Source: Providencia rettgeri | GTDB lineage: Bacteria; Pseudomonadota; Gammaproteobacteria; Enterobacterales; Enterobacteriaceae | DNA length: 64,000 nt | Direction of reading: 5' to 3' | Assembly (NCBI RefSeq): GCF_041075285.1 | Contig: NZ_CP163512.1 | Location: forward strand, 3,720,001 to 3,784,000 | Shown: piece by piece, positions 59,934-64,000 of the stretch | Layout: every line of letters starts with the position of its first letter | How positions within the stretch are numbered: position 1 is the stretch's first letter | The notes under the pieces: generated by a model | Seen by the model: the letters and a program-made list of their open reading frames with translations, nothing else | Databases searched by the model: none | Told to the model about the DNA's origin: nothing | Position numbers and translations under genes: made by a program

Positions 59934-62000
59934 ATGAAAAATATAACTGGATTTTTATTACAGATCCGCCAACGACCAGAGTTAATGGTATTAATTATCA
60001 TGGTAATGGTAATTGCTATGTTAATTATTCCATTGCCAACAATTTTGGTCGATTTGTTAATTGGCCTAAATATTATGATTTCAGTACTGATTTTTATGAG
60101 CTCGTTTTATATTACTCGAGTACTGAACTTTCAATCATTTCCCTCTATTTTATTAATCAGTACCTTATTTAGATTAGCATTATCAATTAGTACCAGTCGC
60201 CTCATTTTATTAGAAGCGGATGCTGGGGACATTATTGCGACGTTTGGCGAATTTGTTATTCAAGATAACCTTGTCGTCGGAATGGTGGTGTTTGCCATTG
60301 TGACGATTGTGCAATTTATTGTTATTACAAAGGGCTCTGAGCGTATTGCAGAAGTCGCAGCTCGATTTTCTCTTGATGCCATGCCGGGTAAACAAATGAG
60401 TATTGATGCTGATTTACGTGCCGGGGTGATTGATGAAGCGACTGTTAAAGAGAAGCGTGCTGATCTGGAAAAAGAGAGTCAGTTATTTGGTTCATTTGAT
60501 GGTGCGATGAAGTTTATCAAAGGGGATGCCATTGCGGGTATTGTCATTATCTTTGTCAATTTGATTGGTGGTATTTCTGTTGGTACTGCTCAGCAAGGTA
60601 TGGATGTCTCTACAGCATTAAATACTTTTTCCTTACTTACAATTGGTGATGGATTAGTTGCACAAATTCCTGCGCTGCTGATTTCTATTAGCGCCGGTTT
60701 TATTGTGACTCGAGTTGGGGGGAATGATAAGAACCTTGGTGAGAATATTGTTTCTGAGCTATTTGCACATGACTTTACAATATTAATTACGGCACTGATT
60801 ATCCTTTTTATGGGGTTCTTACCCGGTTTTCCAACGACGATTTTTCTCTTCCTTTCTGCATTGTTGTTTGGATTATTTGCGATACGCTTTCTAAAAGGGC
60901 GTAAGAAAAAAATCAATGAAAAGCAGCAAGAAACTGAAAGTATTCATCCTGATGTGATGGAAGGGGAAACTCAGCGGGCGAATCAACAGATTGAAGAAGA
61001 GTATATCCCCGAAACGTTACCGATTATTATTTCAGTCAATCAAAATTATAAGCTGCATTTAGAAGAAAATAATTTTTTAGCTCGAATGAAAAAGGATGTG
61101 TTTATTCGCTATGGATATCGTATTCCAGATATAGCGATTAACTACTCCCCTATTGTCCCAGAGAATAAAATTATTGTGTTAATTAATGAGGTCAAAGCGG
61201 GTGAGTATGATATTTATTTTCACGGTTATCGTTTATTAACCCAGACTGAAGAGTTAGGCCACCTTGGAATTGAACTAACGCAATATACCGATGAATATGG
61301 TGCAACAAGTCTTTGGCTTTCCGAGTCAGATAAAGAAAATATCGAGCAGTTAGGGTTATATGTTCGCGATGATATTGCTGAAGTTATTGATTGTGTCAGT
61401 ACCTTAATGCTGCGACATATTAATGAATTTTTCGGTATTCAAGAAACTAAAAATTTACTGGATGATCTTGACAGAAAATACCCTGAATTACTGAAAGAAT
61501 GTTATCGCCACGCGACGGTGCAAAAAGTGACAGAAGTTTTCCAACGTTTACTAATGGAAAAAATCTCGGTACGCAATATGAAACTAATTATTGAAACCTT
61601 AGTGCAGTGGGTGCCCAAAGAAAAAGATAGTCTGATGTTGGTTGAGCATATTCGTAGCGGCATGGCACGTTATATTTCAGCAAGATTTGCAGTGGAAGGT
61701 CGCTTAAATGTATTGATGATTAATTCAGCTATCGAAGACACTATTCGTCAAGGTATTCGCCAATCCTCGGGGGGAGTGTATTTACATCTTGAGCCAGAGA
61801 CCAGTAATCAGTTGATCCAAGCTGCGGAATTAGCATTAGAAAACAGTTATTTATCTGTAAGGGACGTGAATGTGTTGGTTCCTGTGGATATTCGTCGTTT
61901 TGTGAAAAAAATCTTAGAAGGCCGTTTCCCTGAATTGGAAGTGCTGTCCTTTAATGAGGTTTCAGAAACGGTGAAAGTTAACGTAATTAAAACCATCTAA
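59934..62000 (+). CDS. sctV: T3SS export gate protein SctV (InvA/MxiA)
   Basis: 688 residues (InvA has 685). About eight N-terminal membrane helices, with the FHIPEP-family segments LINLISTLFRLALSISTSR-like (LLISTLFRLALSISTSRLIL), PGKQMSIDADLRAGVIDEAT and IAGIVIIFVNLIGGISVGTA. A linker near residues 325-365 leads to the large cytoplasmic domain that forms the nonameric ring (VNVLVPVDIRRFVKKILEGR near the end). The gene is 25 bp after sctW. Confidence 0.96.
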   Translation: MKNITGFLLQIRQRPELMVLIIMVMVIAMLIIPLPTILVDLLIGLNIMISVLIFMSSFYITRVLNFQSFPSILLISTLFRLALSISTSRLILLEADAGDIIATFGEFVIQDNLVVGMVVFAIVTIVQFIVITKGSERIAEVAARFSLDAMPGKQMSIDADLRAGVIDEATVKEKRADLEKESQLFGSFDGAMKFIKGDAIAGIVIIFVNLIGGISVGTAQQGMDVSTALNTFSLLTIGDGLVAQIPALLISISAGFIVTRVGGNDKNLGENIVSELFAHDFTILITALIILFMGFLPGFPTTIFLFLSALLFGLFAIRFLKGRKKKINEKQQETESIHPDVMEGETQRANQQIEEEYIPETLPIIISVNQNYKLHLEENNFLARMKKDVFIRYGYRIPDIAINYSPIVPENKIIVLINEVKAGEYDIYFHGYRLLTQTEELGHLGIELTQYTDEYGATSLWLSESDKENIEQLGLYVRDDIAEVIDCVSTLMLRHINEFFGIQETKNLLDDLDRKYPELLKECYRHATVQKVTEVFQRLLMEKISVRNMKLIIETLVQWVPKEKDSLMLVEHIRSGMARYISARFAVEGRLNVLMINSAIEDTIRQGIRQSSGGVYLHLEPETSNQLIQAAELALENSYLSVRDVNVLVPVDIRRFVKKILEGRFPELEVLSFNEVSETVKVNVIKTI

Positions 62001-62032
62001 TTAATAGAGATAAACCAAAGAGGGAGTTAAAA

Positions 62033-62440
62033 ATGAAATATCGTTTTATCGAAACATTAAATAAATATTTAAATAGCATGGGACGTAGTGATTTAATTAA
62101 TTCACAATTAGATTGTCATTCAAATATTCAACTAGAGATGAATGACTCTCCTGCAATTAATATTGATCTGTCAACGGATGATATTATTATTTGGTGCAAT
62201 TTAACACACTGTAATTATAGCCGATTAGATTCTGTGAGTGGTTTGTTATTAAAATCTATTATTGAATATCCACCACGTAATTTTCAACCTGGTCAACCTG
62301 CTTTAAATTTAGTTGATGATATGTTGATTATCTCTGCGGTATTAAAACAATCCGCACTAGAGGATATATCCCTTTTCTCGGATAGTTTTGAGGAATTTTT
62401 CGAACGTGCTAATGAATTACGTGAACAATTATCCGCTTAA
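62033..62440 (+). CDS. T3SS class IB chaperone (InvB/Spa15-like)
   Basis: 135 residues, the length of InvB. Small, acidic, helical ends flanking a beta region (NSPAINIDLSTDDIIIWCNL pattern, read as DSPAINIDLSTDDIIIWCNL), with a C-terminal EEFFERANELREQLSA helix. It lies between sctV and sctN as in invA-invB-invC and mxiA-spa15-spa47. It should bind several effectors in the cytoplasm and deliver them to the ATPase. GAGGGAG precedes the ATG. Confidence 0.82.
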   Translation: MKYRFIETLNKYLNSMGRSDLINSQLDCHSNIQLEMNDSPAINIDLSTDDIIIWCNLTHCNYSRLDSVSGLLLKSIIEYPPRNFQPGQPALNLVDDMLIISAVLKQSALEDISLFSDSFEEFFERANELREQLSA

Positions 62441-63736
62441 ATGATGAAATTTTTTGATCTCTGCGCACACCCTACGTGCATTCATGGATGCTTAATCGAA
62501 GCACCACTAAAGGGCGTCTTTATTGGCGAAATTTGTTTTCTTGAACGGTCAATTTCAAACCCTGAAATTATTGCGAAAGCGCAAGTCGTTGGCTTTAAGG
62601 AGGGGTTAACGGTATTAAGTTTAATTGGGCGTACACAAGGTTTGACCCGTGAAGTGGTTATTCGACCGAGTGGCTATCCATTTGTATTTCCAGTGGGGGA
62701 GCATCTGGCCGGAAAAATCTTTGACGCATCAGGTGAGCAAGCGGGTTTATTGACCGACAGTATTGCAGAAGTGACAAATTTAGAGAGTCGCTTACAACGC
62801 ATTGATAATAAACCCGTTAGTGTGACGCAAAGACGACCGATCAGCGAACCTATGTTTACTGGTGTACGTGCAATTGATGGCTTATTGACCTGTGGATTAG
62901 GGCAACGGGTGGGTATTTTTGCGGCGGCAGGGAGCGGAAAAACGTCACTCATGAATATGATCATTAACCATGCCCATGCGGATATCCATGTTGTGGCTTT
63001 AATTGGTGAGCGTGGGCGAGAAGTTATTGAATTTATAGAAGAACTAAAATCTTCTCCTCATGCGGCACAAACGATCCTTGTGTATGCCACATCCGATAGC
63101 CCGCCAATAGAACGGTGTAACGCGGCATTATTAGCGACCACTATTGCGGAATATTATCGCGATAACGGTCGTCATGTTTTGTTATATATCGACTCGATGA
63201 CGCGCTATGCAAGGGCCTTGCGTGATGTGGCGTTAGCGACAGGTGAGTTACCCGCAAGACGAGGCTATCCTGCTTCTGTGTTCGAACAACTTCCCTTGTT
63301 ATTAGAGCGGCCCGGCCGTCTTCAACAAGGTTCAATCACCGCTTTTTATACGGTATTGCTTGAAAGTGAAGATGAGTCTGACCCGATAGGCGATGAGATT
63401 CGTTCCATACTTGATGGGCATATTTATCTTAGTCATACATTGGCGGGGCGCGGTCATTACCCTGCAATTGATATTCTGCGCAGTATTAGCCGTGTATTTC
63501 CAAAAGTCACTTCTTCTGAGCATGGAAAAGCCGCAACTGAGGTGCGTGAAATGCTCGGGAAACTCGAACAACTTCAACTGTATTTGGACTTAGGTGAATA
63601 CCGTGAAGGGGAAAATAAGGATAACGATAGAGCATTAAATAAGCAGGCTGATATAGAGATGTTCCTAAGGCAAGGGATGGCGCAGCCAAGTAACTTTGGG
63701 GATATGTTAAAACAACTCACCCAGCTAACATCATGA
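62441..63736 (+). CDS. sctN: T3SS ATPase SctN (InvC/Spa47)
   Basis: 431 residues, exactly the length of InvC. Walker A is at GIFAAAGSGKTSLMNM (about residues 157-172), then ALIGERGREVIEFIEEL, Walker B at VLLYIDSMTRYARALRDVAL (about residue 246), and DEIRSILDGHIYLSHTLAGR with the family's catalytic loop. It unfolds substrates and strips chaperones at the cytoplasmic face. The start abuts the chaperone stop and the end overlaps sctO (ATGA). Confidence 0.97.
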   Translation: MMKFFDLCAHPTCIHGCLIEAPLKGVFIGEICFLERSISNPEIIAKAQVVGFKEGLTVLSLIGRTQGLTREVVIRPSGYPFVFPVGEHLAGKIFDASGEQAGLLTDSIAEVTNLESRLQRIDNKPVSVTQRRPISEPMFTGVRAIDGLLTCGLGQRVGIFAAAGSGKTSLMNMIINHAHADIHVVALIGERGREVIEFIEELKSSPHAAQTILVYATSDSPPIERCNAALLATTIAEYYRDNGRHVLLYIDSMTRYARALRDVALATGELPARRGYPASVFEQLPLLLERPGRLQQGSITAFYTVLLESEDESDPIGDEIRSILDGHIYLSHTLAGRGHYPAIDILRSISRVFPKVTSSEHGKAATEVREMLGKLEQLQLYLDLGEYREGENKDNDRALNKQADIEMFLRQGMAQPSNFGDMLKQLTQLTS

Positions 63737-64000
63737 GCATCAAGGACTTATTGCTCCTCACTGAGCGCCGCTTAGATAAAACACAGCAAGAACAAGGGCG
63801 ACTAAATTTAGCGATTTCAGCGCTTAAACAAAAATCAGCCGATATGAAAGCGCGGATCAAAATTCTGACCGCGCAAGTTGTTGTGTATGAAAAGTCTCAA
63901 GAACTCAAACCGATAGCATTTTGGGAACGCCAGCGCTTAAAAGCGGCGGTACTGGCTGAAATAGCCCAATACGAATATCAAATTGATAGCATTTTAATGG
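63733..64000 (+). CDS. sctO: T3SS central stalk SctO (InvI/Spa13), 5' part
   Basis: About 89 residues before the window ends, starting in the ATGA overlap with sctN. It begins MSIKDLLLLTERRLDKTQQE and continues as a long charged coiled coil (AISALKQKSADMKARIKI, PIAFWERQRLKAAVLAEIAQ). SctO proteins are two-helix hairpins that fit into the ATPase ring and link it to SctV. Gene order (after the ATPase) and coiled-coil form support the call; the C-terminal half is outside the window. Confidence 0.85.
   Translation, partial: MSIKDLLLLTERRLDKTQQEQGRLNLAISALKQKSADMKARIKILTAQVVVYEKSQELKPIAFWERQRLKAAVLAEIAQYEYQIDSILM

Overview
The window looks like chromosome of a low-GC member of the Morganellaceae, most likely Providencia. 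The grounds are PrlC and YaiL homologues very close to the enterobacterial proteins, a selC tRNA used as an island site, an Mrp-like fimbrial operon with an MrpJ-type regulator and a FimB/MrpI-type recombinase, and a chromosomal SPI-1/Mxi-Spa-type type III secretion system (T3SS). The genus is an inference from gene content; no alignment was run.

Layout. 1-1206: 5' part of prlC (minus) and the selenocysteine tRNA gene selC. 1185-5311: a small decayed genomic island at selC, bounded by two ~200-bp direct repeats that carry the 3' end of selC and the start of a P4-type integrase. It holds an integrase stump fused to a broken DUF932 gene and an apparently intact type VI secretion cargo module (PAAR, DUF4123 adaptor, small helical protein, Tox-REase-5 nuclease, Imm52-like immunity). 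5379-12132 (minus): one operon with an ASL-superfamily lyase, a GNAT, a polar amino acid ABC transporter, an M20 amidohydrolase and an MmgE/PrpD protein, suggestive of uptake and breakdown of an N-substituted aspartate-like compound. 12629-17721: a complete oligopeptide/nickel-type ABC transporter. 17901-24249: a sugar or sugar-acid cluster (LacI regulator, NanA-like aldolase, SDR, FucI-like protein, MHS transporter) tied together by three copies of one 16-bp palindrome; the transporter is broken by an in-frame TGA. 24478-26658: housekeeping genes (yaiL, an RluA-family synthase, a cold-shock-domain protein) and a duplicated 105-bp intergenic repeat.

27440-34207: an ecpABCDE (E. coli common pilus) operon preceded by an MrpJ-like XRE regulator instead of LuxR-type EcpR. 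34254-42960 (minus): a second, type-1/Mrp-like chaperone-usher operon with its own XRE regulator and a tyrosine recombinase. Between regulator and recombinase lies a 312-bp segment bounded by 26-bp inverted repeats, with a good sigma-70 promoter inside it pointing away from the fimbrial genes: a phase switch that appears to be OFF in this sequence. 43577-47452: an RpiR regulator, a glucose-family PTS EIICB and a second ASL-superfamily lyase, an unusual combination. 47701-50496: an unknown small protein, a FUSC exporter and a divergent MarR regulator with twin operators.

50669-64000: an SPI-1/Mxi-Spa-type T3SS in two divergent operons. The left arm carries sctD, F, I, J, K, L, an OrgC-position protein, a ToxR/HilA-like winged-helix regulator and a candidate pilotin. 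The right arm carries an InvF-like AraC activator, sctC, W, V, an InvB-like chaperone, sctN and the start of sctO, running off the window.

The most notable items are the OFF-oriented fimbrial switch, the two lyase-centred catabolic clusters with unassigned substrates, the tandem-repeat selC island with its T6SS nuclease module, and the nonsense-interrupted transporter inside an otherwise intact regulon.
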